A stretch of DNA of 35,677 bases from an uncultured Mycoplasmatota bacterium (GCA_946554325.1 CAMNSB010000007.1:1-35677), one strand, 5' to 3'; counted from the stretch's first letter, positions 7,962-16,359 are shown. Notes: generated by a model not told the origin, from the letters alone. A program made the numbers and translations.

Positions 7962-8618
7962 TTTTATTTTAAAACCGATTCCCCATATTGATTCTATATA
8001 TTCAGTTTCAGTATAATTTCTAATTTTTTTTCGTAAATTACTTATATGAACTCGAAGTGAATTTTCGTCACAATCTTCTGTATCAATACTTATTAAATCT
8101 AAAAGTTTATTTTTTGTTATGACTTGTGTACGATTTAATAGTAGTTGTTTTATAATTGCATATTCTGTCTTTGTTAAGTTTACTTTTTTATTACAAACAA
8201 GTAATGTATGGTTATCATTTAATAATTCTAATTCTCTATATTTTAAATTTTCTATAATATTGTTCTTACTACGATTTCTTAATTGTACTTCTATTCTTGC
8301 AAGTAATTCTTTACTGTCAAAAGGCTTTGTAATATAATCATTTGCACCAGATAATAAACAATTAACTTTATCATCACTAGATATTTTTGCCGAAAGAACT
8401 ATTACTGGAATATCTTTAACTTTTACAAGTAATTCTTCACCAGTTAAACCCGGCAACATTAAATCAAGTAATATTAAATCATACTTTTCCTTTTCAAGTA
8501 GTAATAATGCTTCTGTTCCAGAATAAGCATTAAAAACAACATATCCATTTTCCTTTAATAATTCTTCTATAATATTATGAATACTCTCATCATCTTCAAT
8601 AATCAAGATTTTTTTCAC
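7956..8618 (-). CDS. OmpR-family response regulator
   Basis: This is a 220-residue regulator. The receiver domain has acidic residues near Asp9-Asp10, the phospho-acceptor Asp52 in LLDLMLPG, and Lys98 in ITKPF. The C-terminal winged helix contains LRVHISNLRKKI and ends in the family's WGIGFKI. It starts at a GTG preceded by AGGTGG, 13 bp after the AbiEii gene, so it may be co-transcribed with the toxin-antitoxin pair. It probably binds the four repeats at 7921-7961. Confidence 0.93.
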   Translation of the reverse strand: MKKILIIEDDESIHNIIEELLKENGYVVFNAYSGTEALLLLEKEKYDLILLDLMLPGLTGEELLVKVKDIPVIVLSAKISSDDKVNCLLSGANDYITKPFDSKELLARIEVQLRNRSKNNIIENLKYRELELLNDNHTLLVCNKKVNLTKTEYAIIKQLLLNRTQVITKNKLLDLISIDTEDCDENSLRVHISNLRKKIRNYTETEYIESIWGIGFKIKS

Positions 8619-8631
8619 ATTATTTCACCAC

Positions 8632-9483
8632 CTATACCATAATTTCTTCTTTACTTAATATATTTGTTATGTACTCTAATGAGTCAAATAATGTTTCATA
8701 ATCTATATCTTTAGAATATGGATCAGTTACTTGATAATTTTTCCATAGTCTTACCAAGTTATCATTGGTTTTAAGCATTTTCAATCCTAATTCAATTTCT
8801 TCTATATTTAATTCTGTTTCTCTATGTTTAAATGTATTCTTTATCGCCATAATTAAATTCTTAAAATCTATTTTTTCAGCATTTTCTTTGATTAAAACAT
8901 AAATATCATAAAAATCTTTCATTCTAGTATTATAAATACCCCTTGAAATAATAGTTTGATATTTTTCTGCTACGACTGTTTCGACCGTATAAGCAAGTAT
9001 AGGAATTTTCTTATCTTCAAATATACAATTATAGTTATATTCTGTTTCTCTTGGGGTTATTTTATCGCCAGTTGTAAGTTCAATGGCAAGATATATTTTT
9101 AAAATTTCCAGTTTGGCAAGAATATTGATTTTAAAGCCACCATACTCGCTTTCTAATCTTATATCCTTAATATTTACAATCTCATAAGAAATACCATCAT
9201 CTGTATCTATACTTAATATTTCCTGTATAATTTTTTCAATATTCTCTTTTTCAAGTGGAATACTCTTTAAAGTAGCATCCATATCTTTTGTTGTCCTTTC
9301 ATCATCTCCTATAATTGATGATAATAAAAGTCCACCTTTTAAGATAATATTATTTTTATATTTACTTTTTGAAAGTCTATCTAAAATGTGTTCGAAAAAA
9401 TACATCTGATATAGTTGTGCTGATAAATTATTATCTCCTTTGGCTTTTTTTGATATAATACTTTTCAACTTATCTTTATTCAC
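8632..9483 (-). CDS. abiEii: AbiEii-family nucleotidyltransferase toxin (type IV TA)
   Basis: This is a 283-residue member of the AbiEii nucleotidyltransferase family, whose toxins stop growth and can abort phage infection. The core motif is visible as KGG at 49-51 and RTTKDMD at 63-69, where Asp67 and Asp69 are the expected metal ligands. A later conserved segment is IYNTRMKDFYDIY. The GTG start overlaps the stop of AbiEi by one base (TAGTG), and GGAGGTG lies inside the AbiEi end. Tight coupling fits an antitoxin-toxin pair. Confidence 0.9.
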   Translation of the reverse strand: MNKDKLKSIISKKAKGDNNLSAQLYQMYFFEHILDRLSKSKYKNNIILKGGLLLSSIIGDDERTTKDMDATLKSIPLEKENIEKIIQEILSIDTDDGISYEIVNIKDIRLESEYGGFKINILAKLEILKIYLAIELTTGDKITPRETEYNYNCIFEDKKIPILAYTVETVVAEKYQTIISRGIYNTRMKDFYDIYVLIKENAEKIDFKNLIMAIKNTFKHRETELNIEEIELGLKMLKTNDNLVRLWKNYQVTDPYSKDIDYETLFDSLEYITNILSKEEIMV

Positions 9484-10076
9484 TATAATAACACCTCCAT
9501 ATATTCACTAACTTTTTTTTCAATATTCATTTTCTTTGCGTACATTGCAAGTTTGTTTAAGTTTTTATTTTTACTTTTTGCATATTCTTTTAATGCTTTA
9601 GAAAAAATTTCAGCATTCATTTTATTTTTGTTTTTAATAATATCACAAATTGTTCTTTCAACATCATAAACTTTGATTTTCATTCCAAAAGGAGATTCCA
9701 TTTCTATAACACCTAAATCAAGTAGTTCTCTTTTTACAAAATTAAGAATTACATTTTTTTCTTTTTGCAATACTCCACTATATCCAAAAGGCAAAGTAAC
9801 GTTATATACTAATGGTGTACGATCAGATAGATTATGAAGATAAAGTGCAGTTGCCATTGAAAATCTAGCATTTTTACTTTTAGAAGCAATTTTATAATAT
9901 TCATCTTCTATATAATCAGGTAATCCATAATATCCTCTTGAAATCCTTACTAATGTTCCATTCTTAACCATATTTGTTAAAAATGTTTTATTGATTCCAT
10001 TTTTTACAACTTCTTTAGTTGTAACATAACCATTATTTTTTTTAACAATTTTTAAAATTTTATCATAAAAATCCAT
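9483..10076 (-). CDS. abiEi: AbiEi-family antitoxin (type IV TA)
   Basis: The 197-residue protein has an N-terminal winged helix (NNGYVTTKEVVKNGINKTFL) followed by the AbiEi domain with RISRGYYGLP and DVERTICDIIK. AbiEi antitoxins repress their own operon and counter AbiEii without forming a stable complex. It is the first gene of a minus-strand block that continues through the toxin, the response regulator and the ABC transporter. A promoter and an inverted repeat spanning its start codon lie at 10076-10131. Confidence 0.9.
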   Translation of the reverse strand: MDFYDKILKIVKKNNGYVTTKEVVKNGINKTFLTNMVKNGTLVRISRGYYGLPDYIEDEYYKIASKSKNARFSMATALYLHNLSDRTPLVYNVTLPFGYSGVLQKEKNVILNFVKRELLDLGVIEMESPFGMKIKVYDVERTICDIIKNKNKMNAEIFSKALKEYAKSKNKNLNKLAMYAKKMNIEKKVSEYMEVLL

Positions 10077-10131
10077 TTTAGTTCATTTCCTTTCTAACTA
10101 AAATTATAATATTTATTCGTTAAAAAGTAAA
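10076..10131 (-). promoter_or_regulatory. abiE promoter and inverted repeat over the ribosome site
   Basis: On the minus strand TTTACT (10126-10131) and TATAAT (10103-10108) are 17 nt apart. TTTTAGTT (10076-10083) and AACTAAAA (10096-10103) form a perfect 8-bp inverted repeat. The ribosome site lies in its loop and the A of the start codon in its arm. It could be an AbiEi operator or an mRNA hairpin limiting translation. Confidence 0.65.
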
Positions 10132-10149
10132 TAAATTTTAAAAAAATTA

Positions 10150-10178
10150 TTGAAATATTGTTTAAATTCATATACAAT
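10150..10178 (+). promoter_or_regulatory. Promoter of a small RNA
   Basis: TTGAAA (10150-10155) and TACAAT (10173-10178) are separated by 17 nt, pointing into the non-coding stretch 10185-10303. It is divergent from the abiE promoter. Confidence 0.55.
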
Positions 10179-10184
10179 ATTCAT

Positions 10185-10303
10185 AGAAAGAGAACAAAGT
10201 TCGTAACTTGTATGTGATTCGCTCCATTAGACAAGGGGTACAAAACTTTGTACTTAATATAAAGGAGTCGTTGTAAACAAAGGATTTGCAACGATTTTTA
10301 TTT
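10185..10303 (+). ncRNA. Candidate small RNA, about 119 nt
   Basis: This plus-strand stretch has a promoter at one end and a perfect intrinsic terminator at the other: CGTTGTAAA at 10269-10277 pairs with TTTGCAACG at 10285-10293, then ATTTTTATTT. No reading frame is evident. Two further hairpins are visible: ACAA/GTT with AAC/TTGT near 10195-10211, and GTACAA/TTGTAC around 10228. A CTCC/GGAG pairing closes the second. I do not recognise the family. It lies at the right edge of the mobile element, so it may belong to either the element or the chromosome. Confidence 0.6.
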
Positions 10304-10326
10304 GCTAAAAAAAAGAGTTTAAGAGT

Positions 10327-10355
10327 AAAAAAAAGAAATTTTCACCCAAACTTCT
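10327..10355 (-). terminator. Terminator of the MATE gene
   Basis: Directly after the stop codon the minus strand has an 8-bp stem (AGAAGTTT with AAATTTCT, one wobble) followed by a run of eight T. Confidence 0.7.
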
Positions 10356-12320
10356 TTATCTTTTAATTAAAATATTTTGAATCATCTCAACAGTCTTTTC
10401 TACCCCTAAGCTATCTACATTAATAGCCAAATCATAATGTGAAAAATCAGTCCATTTTTGATTAGTATAATATTCATAATGTTTTGCTCGTTCCCTATTT
10501 ACTCTTCGTATCGTTTTTAATGCGTCCTTTTTATCTAAATGATAATACTGAACGGCCCTATTTACTTTATCTCTTTCACTACTATATAAGAAAATTTTAG
10601 TGACATTTTTCTTATCTTTTAAAATATAGTCTGCACAACGACCTACAATCACACAAGATTCAGTCGCTAAACTCTCAATTACTTTGGACTCCGCTATAAA
10701 TATCTCATCATCACTATTATATTCTGGAGAATAACTTTTCTTTTTCTGTTCATTTTTTTGAATATAACCTTCTGTAAAACCAGACTCCTTTGCAGTTAAA
10801 GATATAATTTCTTTATCATAAAATGGAATATTTAAACCCTCTGCAAGTAAATGCCCAACATATCTTCCACCAGATGCATATTCCCGATTGATAGTAACAA
10901 TTTGCTTGATTTTTAATACTTCTTTATTTAATTTCAACCTTATCTCTTTCTCTTTTTCTACTGTATTACTATTTCCAATCTTCTTATATTCTGACATAAA
11001 GATATAAATAACAGCAAAAAAGCATAAAATATCAGCAATTGGTCCTGCATATAAGGCACCATAAATTCCCATAAAATGAGATAATAGTAAAGCAATAGGA
11101 ATAAATAAAATAATTTGACGAATAAAAGTAACAAGAGTTGCTTTCTTTACATTTCCAAGAGATTGAATCATAATACTACTACTCATCTCAAATGCATTTA
11201 AAAAAGATACCATCAAAAAAATTCTACAAGAGTCTATTGCAAATTTTAAATAAAGTTCATTATCTTTACTACCAAAAAGCATAATTAATTGTCTTGGAAA
11301 AATTAAGAAACATAAATTAAAGAAAACGCCAATCACTAAATTTACTATAATGACTTTACGAAGTGTCTCTTGTACCCTTTTGGTCTTCCCAGCACCATAG
11401 TTAAACCCAACAATTGGCTGTGCTCCAATCGCAATTCCAAGAACAGAGGAAACATATAAGTTATTCAGCTTAGAAATAACACCATAAACAGAAAGTGGAA
11501 TATCACTCCCAAATTCAGATAATGCTCCATAATGAGTCATCATATTATTCATAAAAACAAATAATACTAATATAATCATTTGTGTAATAAAGGAAGATAG
11601 ACCATAGCCCAACACTTTACGTAGCGATTTATTGAGATGATAGTCTTCTCTTTTCAAAGGAATACTTTTAAATTTTTTAAGATAAAAAAGAGCAATTACA
11701 CAAGAAACGCCTTGTCCAATAATAGTAGCAAGAGCTCCTCCTTCTACACCCATATGAAACTTTAATATGAAAATAGCATCTAAAATAATATTAATAATTG
11801 CTCCTATAACTAATAAAATCATAGAGTATTTAGGAGATCCATCTGCACGTATTAATGAAGAAAGTGATGTATAAGTAATCATGAATGGGGCTCCCATTAA
11901 AATAATTCGCCCATATTTTAAAGCATAAGGATAAACATTTTCTGTACATCCAAAAAGAGGAAGGAAAACAGGTAATAAAAAATAGCACAGAATACTAAAA
12001 ATAATAGAAAACAGAATCGTAAATACAACTGTCCCACCTACTGATTTAGCCGCTTCCTCTCCCTTCCCTTCTCCAAGACGCAAACTAAGATTCGCAGCAC
12101 ATCCATTCCCAATTAGTCCAGCAAATGCATTACAGATAATAACAAGGGGAAAGATGACATTCGTAGCAGCATTTCCTAAATATCCGACTCCCTGTCCAAT
12201 GAAAATTTGATCAACGATATTGTAAATAGAGTTTACAATCATACTAATAATACAAGGAATAGAAAAAGCAAATAATAATTTAGATATCTTCTCTTCCCCC
12301 AAATTGAATGTTTTATTCAT
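10356..12320 (-). CDS. MATE efflux transporter fused to a cytidylate-kinase-like domain
   Basis: The protein has 654 residues when started at the ATG at 12320, which has AAAGGAG upstream. Residues 1 to about 445 form a MATE-family cation/drug antiporter with twelve hydrophobic segments and the family start GEEKISKLLFAFSIP. From about 470 to the end lies a cytidylate-kinase-like domain: INREYASGGRYVGHLLAEGL, then FYDKEII, VIVGRCADYIL and an RRVNRERAKHYEYYT lid-like region. MATE proteins are normally about 450 residues, so the kinase-like part is a true C-terminal extension facing the cytoplasm. The glycine motif SGGRYVG is a variant P-loop, so catalysis is uncertain. Confidence 0.9.
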   Translation of the reverse strand: MNKTFNLGEEKISKLLFAFSIPCIISMIVNSIYNIVDQIFIGQGVGYLGNAATNVIFPLVIICNAFAGLIGNGCAANLSLRLGEGKGEEAAKSVGGTVVFTILFSIIFSILCYFLLPVFLPLFGCTENVYPYALKYGRIILMGAPFMITYTSLSSLIRADGSPKYSMILLVIGAIINIILDAIFILKFHMGVEGGALATIIGQGVSCVIALFYLKKFKSIPLKREDYHLNKSLRKVLGYGLSSFITQMIILVLFVFMNNMMTHYGALSEFGSDIPLSVYGVISKLNNLYVSSVLGIAIGAQPIVGFNYGAGKTKRVQETLRKVIIVNLVIGVFFNLCFLIFPRQLIMLFGSKDNELYLKFAIDSCRIFLMVSFLNAFEMSSSIMIQSLGNVKKATLVTFIRQIILFIPIALLLSHFMGIYGALYAGPIADILCFFAVIYIFMSEYKKIGNSNTVEKEKEIRLKLNKEVLKIKQIVTINREYASGGRYVGHLLAEGLNIPFYDKEIISLTAKESGFTEGYIQKNEQKKKSYSPEYNSDDEIFIAESKVIESLATESCVIVGRCADYILKDKKNVTKIFLYSSERDKVNRAVQYYHLDKKDALKTIRRVNRERAKHYEYYTNQKWTDFSHYDLAINVDSLGVEKTVEMIQNILIKR

Positions 12321-12349
12321 AAACTTACTCCTTTCTAAAAACACATAAA

Positions 12350-12384
12350 AATTGCGCAACCCATCTGACTAGATTTACGCAATT
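12350..12384 (-). promoter_or_regulatory. Attenuator-like hairpin in the MATE leader
   Basis: AATTGCG and CGCAATT form a perfect 7-bp stem around an inner ATCT/AGAT hairpin. On the transcribed strand it is followed by TTT, so it resembles a weak terminator or a leader hairpin. A TTGACA is present upstream (12393-12398), but no good -10 lies at the right distance. Confidence 0.4.
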
Positions 12385-12444
12385 ATGCTACGTGTCAACA
12401 ATTGTTATTTTAGCACATCAAAATTTTAATTTCAAATGTTTTTC

Positions 12445-12894
12445 TTATTTTTTATAAGCAATTAATTGATCTGGAAGTAAAAAAATTTGCTCATTATAGC
12501 CTAATATTTCCACTGGATCATGATTTATTTGTCTTGCTAATTTCTGCAAAGTCTCCCCTGGTTTTGTAACATAAATCCCAATTTTCTCTTTCGGAATTAA
12601 AATTTGTTGATTAGGATAAATATATTCATTCATATTCATCCCATTTAATAATAAGATATATTCTAAAGATATTCCATTATCTCTTGCAATACTATAAAGC
12701 GTATCCCCTGGCTTTATGGTATAAAATTGAAATGCAGAACGTTTATTAATGGGAATTTGAAGTCTCATCCCAGGAATTATCTCATAAGCATTCTCAAGTC
12801 CATTATTAATCACAAGCTCATAAACAGGAATTTGAAATTTTTTAGCAATTGCTTCCATGGTATCACCTTTTTGAACAACATAAGTCTTATACAT
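12445..12894 (-). CDS. Triple LysM-domain protein
   Basis: The 149-residue protein consists of three LysM repeats with little else. They start near residues 4 (YVVQKGDTMEAIAKKF), 57 (YTIKPGDTLYSIARDN) and 107 (YVTKPGETLQKLARQ). LysM repeats bind N-acetylglucosamine polymers such as peptidoglycan. There is no signal peptide, so it is either exported by another route or acts inside the cell, as spore-coat LysM proteins do. AGGAGG precedes the ATG. It may be reached by read-through from the DpnII operon. Confidence 0.85.
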   Translation of the reverse strand: MYKTYVVQKGDTMEAIAKKFQIPVYELVINNGLENAYEIIPGMRLQIPINKRSAFQFYTIKPGDTLYSIARDNGISLEYILLLNGMNMNEYIYPNQQILIPKEKIGIYVTKPGETLQKLARQINHDPVEILGYNEQIFLLPDQLIAYKK

Positions 12895-12974
12895 ATAAAA
12901 CGCCTCCTACAAAATGTATATGCAAAAAAAAAGAAAGTATAGCTACTTCACAAAAACTTATATGAATGAATTTT

Positions 12975-13868
12975 TTATATTTTTTCTAATATACCACTTT
13001 CTAAATCTTCAATTGTATATAAATGTTCAATTTCATCATAAGCATCTTCTAAATTATCTCTAGATGGCAACCAACCTTTTCCATCAGTTATAAAAACAAA
13101 TTTCACATTCTCTATTCCTTTTATTTTATTATTTAATTCAATATAACTTTTTGCTGTTTCGTTTGGTTTCGAACCTTGCTTTGCATAATAATTAACCTCC
13201 ATAACAATTATTTTGTTATCATTTTTACTTTTATAAACAAAATCAAATTTTTTAGTCGCTTTACCTATAGAACACAAATTAGTTCCATACTCTTTATCTA
13301 TATCAGAATTCTTCATTTGACAATGATATGGCACATCCAAAAGTTTAATGTATTCTTCTACAATAGCTTCCATTATTTGACCAGATCTAGATTTTCTAGC
13401 ATTAGTATCCATACCAACTTCTATTCCAATTGCATAATCAACCAAGTTTTTTATCTTCTTATCTCGTAATAATCCCAACAAGCCACTCTTTCTTAAAAAC
13501 TCTGCATAATCTTCAATAGGATGATTTAATTGTATAAAATCATAGCATATATATTGTTCATCAATGATATTAAAATTTCTGTTTTTTATATTATCAAGCA
13601 TTATCATTGCCGGAACATTTATAATATTAAATTTTGTCTCATGTGTTGCCAAAAGAATAGGAATTGATTTCATGATTTCTGGATATTCTGATATTAAATC
13701 AATAAATTCTTCCTCAATATTTTCTTTACCAATTAAACTATTTAATAAATTCAAATGTCTTTCATAATCCTTTATATTCAAATAAACTTTAGGATAATCT
13801 ACAAAGAAATCGGTTGGAGTAATACTATTCTTTAAACCTTTTATTATATCACTAAACTCTCGCTTCAT
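12975..13868 (-). CDS. dpnB: DpnII-family type II restriction endonuclease (GATC)
   Basis: The 297-residue protein matches DpnII/MboI-like endonucleases in length (DpnII has 288) and in the segments ARKSRSGQIMEAIVEEY and KFDFVYKSKNDNKIIVMEVNYY. The Asp-Phe-Asp and Glu-Val-Asn part has the shape of a PD-(D/E)xK active site. It should cut unmethylated GATC. Its ATG overlaps the stop of the second methylase by four bases (ATGA). It is last in the operon, so the methylases are made first. Confidence 0.92.
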   Translation of the reverse strand: MKREFSDIIKGLKNSITPTDFFVDYPKVYLNIKDYERHLNLLNSLIGKENIEEEFIDLISEYPEIMKSIPILLATHETKFNIINVPAMIMLDNIKNRNFNIIDEQYICYDFIQLNHPIEDYAEFLRKSGLLGLLRDKKIKNLVDYAIGIEVGMDTNARKSRSGQIMEAIVEEYIKLLDVPYHCQMKNSDIDKEYGTNLCSIGKATKKFDFVYKSKNDNKIIVMEVNYYAKQGSKPNETAKSYIELNNKIKGIENVKFVFITDGKGWLPSRDNLEDAYDEIEHLYTIEDLESGILEKI

Positions 13869-14632
13869 CTTCTATCACTTTCCCTTCTTCTTATAGTTAA
13901 ATCTAAAAAATCTTTTTCTTTTTCAATACCAATATATTTTCTATTTAATCTACTGGCAACGATTCCAGTTGTTCCACTACCATTAAACGGATCTAGTATT
14001 AAGTCCCCCTCATCAGTAGATGCAAGTACTATTTTCTCTAATATTTCTATTGGTTTTTGAGTTGGATGTTTACCACATTTTTTCTCACTAGGTTTTGTAA
14101 GTGATGACTCCCAAACATCTTTCATTTGTTTTCCACCATTTAATTCTCTCATCAAAGAATAATTAAATTTATGTCTTGTTTTTTTAATATCTTTTTTTGC
14201 CCAAAGAATCGTTTCAGTAGAATGAACAAAAAATCTACAACTAATATTAGGGGGAGGATTTAACTTCTTCCAAGTAATATTATTGATTATCTTAAATCCT
14301 TCTTGTTCCAATGCCATACCTATTGAATAAATATTATGCATCGTTCCACTAATCCAAATAGTACCATCATCTTTTAATACCTGATAACATAGTTGAATCC
14401 ATTTTCTATTAAACTTATGTTTTTCTGAAATACTAATTGATTTATCCCAATCACCTTTATTTACTGATACCATTTTTCCACCACTACAAGATATCCCATC
14501 ACTAGACAAAAAATAAGGAGGATCTGCAAATATCATATCAATACTTTTAGGTTCTATACTTCTAAGTATTTTCAATGAATCACCTTGTATAAGTTTAAAA
14601 TTTTTCTCTTCATAATAATATTTATTACCCAT
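13865..14632 (-). CDS. dpnA: DpnA-type DNA adenine methyltransferase (second methylase)
   Basis: This 255-residue N6-adenine methyltransferase has the catalytic DPPY at 37-40 near the N-terminus and the AdoMet-binding DPFNGSGTTG near 217. That motif order is typical of the DpnA group, which methylates GATC and, in pneumococcus, also single-stranded DNA during transformation. GAGGAGG precedes the ATG. It stands between the Dam-like methylase and the endonuclease, as in the dpnM-dpnA-dpnB operon. Confidence 0.93.
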   Translation of the reverse strand: MGNKYYYEEKNFKLIQGDSLKILRSIEPKSIDMIFADPPYFLSSDGISCSGGKMVSVNKGDWDKSISISEKHKFNRKWIQLCYQVLKDDGTIWISGTMHNIYSIGMALEQEGFKIINNITWKKLNPPPNISCRFFVHSTETILWAKKDIKKTRHKFNYSLMRELNGGKQMKDVWESSLTKPSEKKCGKHPTQKPIEILEKIVLASTDEGDLILDPFNGSGTTGIVASRLNRKYIGIEKEKDFLDLTIRRRESDRR

Positions 14633-14671
14633 ATAAACTACCTCCTCATTTATATTGTACGAGAAAATTAC

Positions 14672-15520
14672 TTAAATTCCTTTTTTATTTTCAAAATTGG
14701 TAACAATAACTTCTTCTACTTTACCCCTCTTTGATCCATTAGAATTAATATTTCTCTTCGCTTCAATTACATGAATAGAAAAATCTTTATACAATTCATG
14801 AATTAAAGTAGTATTATGATTAGATAGCATAACATAACAACCTTTATCAGATAATTCCTTAAATACCTTAGCAAGCCTTCTTTGTTCATCTTTTCCAAAG
14901 CCATCTTCAGTATAACTATTAAATGTAGAAGTATCAGAGTCATATGGTGGATCAAAATAAATAAAATCGCCCTTTTTCGCATCTTGAACTGCCTCTTCAA
15001 AATCTACTGAGAGTAATTGAATATCATTATAATTTAAGTAGCCACATATAATTCCTAGATTTTGTCCCTCATAAGTATTTACCTTATTTTTTTTACCAAA
15101 TGGCACATTAAACTCATTCTTACTATTAACTCTATATAACCCATTAAAACATGCCTTATTTAGATAGATAGTACGAGCTGCTCTTTTATAATCTGCTAAT
15201 CGATTAAATTTCTTTTTATCCCTATCAATATTTCTAATTGTATAATAGTATTCTTCAGAATGTTCAGCCTCATGATGATTTAATTCTCTGCACATTAAAT
15301 CAAATTTTTTTTCATCTTTAATACACTCATATACATTAATAAGTTCCTGATTAAAATCATTAATAACGGCAACTTTAGGAGAAAGTTCAAATAACAACGC
15401 TCCACCCCCAACAAACGGTTCATAATAAGTATTAAATTCATCAGGAACATATTTTTTTAACTGTTCGATTATTTGTCTTTTCCCACCAGCCCATTTTACA
15501 AATGGTTTTCCTTTAATCAT
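14672..15520 (-). CDS. dpnM: DpnM-type Dam DNA adenine methyltransferase (GATC)
   Basis: This Dam-family methylase has 282 residues. The AdoMet-binding motif PFVKWAGGKRQ lies at 6-16, YYEPFVGGGALLFEL follows, and the catalytic FDPPYDSDT lies near 180. It protects GATC sites of the host from the endonuclease in the same operon. An unknown gene ends 17 bp upstream of its start and is probably co-transcribed. The ribosome site AAAAGG is a little far from the ATG, so expression may depend on coupling with the upstream gene. Confidence 0.94.
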   Translation of the reverse strand: MIKGKPFVKWAGGKRQIIEQLKKYVPDEFNTYYEPFVGGGALLFELSPKVAVINDFNQELINVYECIKDEKKFDLMCRELNHHEAEHSEEYYYTIRNIDRDKKKFNRLADYKRAARTIYLNKACFNGLYRVNSKNEFNVPFGKKNKVNTYEGQNLGIICGYLNYNDIQLLSVDFEEAVQDAKKGDFIYFDPPYDSDTSTFNSYTEDGFGKDEQRRLAKVFKELSDKGCYVMLSNHNTTLIHELYKDFSIHVIEAKRNINSNGSKRGKVEEVIVTNFENKKGI

Positions 15521-15537
15521 TATTCATCACTACCTTT

Positions 15538-16344
15538 TCATTGAATTCCGAATCTAGCTAGAATTCCTGTTGCAATTAAACTACTTATTGTTCCAAATGC
15601 AACATCTTTCAAAACACTAACCACTTTCTTTTTCTCTTTTTTGTAACAAGCTTCTTCTAATAATTTTAAATCCGATTTAGAAATCCCTTCTTTTTCCATC
15701 AACTCTAATTTTAATAATACTATATTAAATAATTCTTCATCATTATTCTTTGAATTACTATTTTGCTCAATATTTCCAAAACGATTACCATTACCACTCA
15801 CCACAAATACATTTTCTGATATAATTGATTGAATTTCCTTCTCTGTATATAAAACAGCTTTAATATTGCCATATATAATCCCAAAAGCTGGATCATTAGA
15901 TGCAGAAATAAAAACTTTACCTATATATTCAATTATCCCTACCTCTTTACAATAGTCTAAAATTTCCTTTTTACCAGCATTAATTATATTATCGGTTACT
16001 AATTCAAATTCTTCTTGTAAAAATTCACCATTATCACTAATACTATCTCTTACCTGCTCCACTTTATAGTTTAAATAATCCTTTTTAGTACTAAGTTTCA
16101 TCTTTGGAAAACCATTATAAATATATTGATGACCACTTAGAGTACTAGCATCTACAACACAATTATCATTAAAATAAAATTTATACTCATGCCAAAAATC
16201 ATAAATATCACAAACCTTACTAATGAATCCATCTAGTTCAGAGCATAATTGTTCATTATCTACATTTTCAAAATAATCTCCTTTTAATCCCACACTAGTA
16301 GAAAATATATAGTCAAATATTTTTATAGTTAATTTATTTATCAC
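15538..16344 (-). CDS. Unknown protein with hydrophobic C-terminus, first gene of the DpnII operon
   Basis: I do not recognise this 268-residue protein. It has a mixed N-terminal region (1-185), a short Gly/Asn/Ser-rich linker (SGNGNRFGNIEQNSNS), an acidic/basic helix, and a hydrophobic stretch near the C-terminus (FGTISSLIATGILARF) that could insert in or lie on the membrane. It starts at a GTG with AGGAG 10 nt upstream and ends 17 bp before dpnM. An 8-bp inverted repeat lies before it. Its place at the head of a restriction operon suggests a role in defence or its control, but this is inference from position only. Confidence 0.75.
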   Translation of the reverse strand: MINKLTIKIFDYIFSTSVGLKGDYFENVDNEQLCSELDGFISKVCDIYDFWHEYKFYFNDNCVVDASTLSGHQYIYNGFPKMKLSTKKDYLNYKVEQVRDSISDNGEFLQEEFELVTDNIINAGKKEILDYCKEVGIIEYIGKVFISASNDPAFGIIYGNIKAVLYTEKEIQSIISENVFVVSGNGNRFGNIEQNSNSKNNDEELFNIVLLKLELMEKEGISKSDLKLLEEACYKKEKKKVVSVLKDVAFGTISSLIATGILARFGIQ

Positions 16345-16359
16345 TCAAAATCAACTCCT

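Noticed and set aside
10185-10303. T-box leader
   Set aside because: The conserved T-box bulge sequence is absent, and no plus-strand gene follows the terminator.
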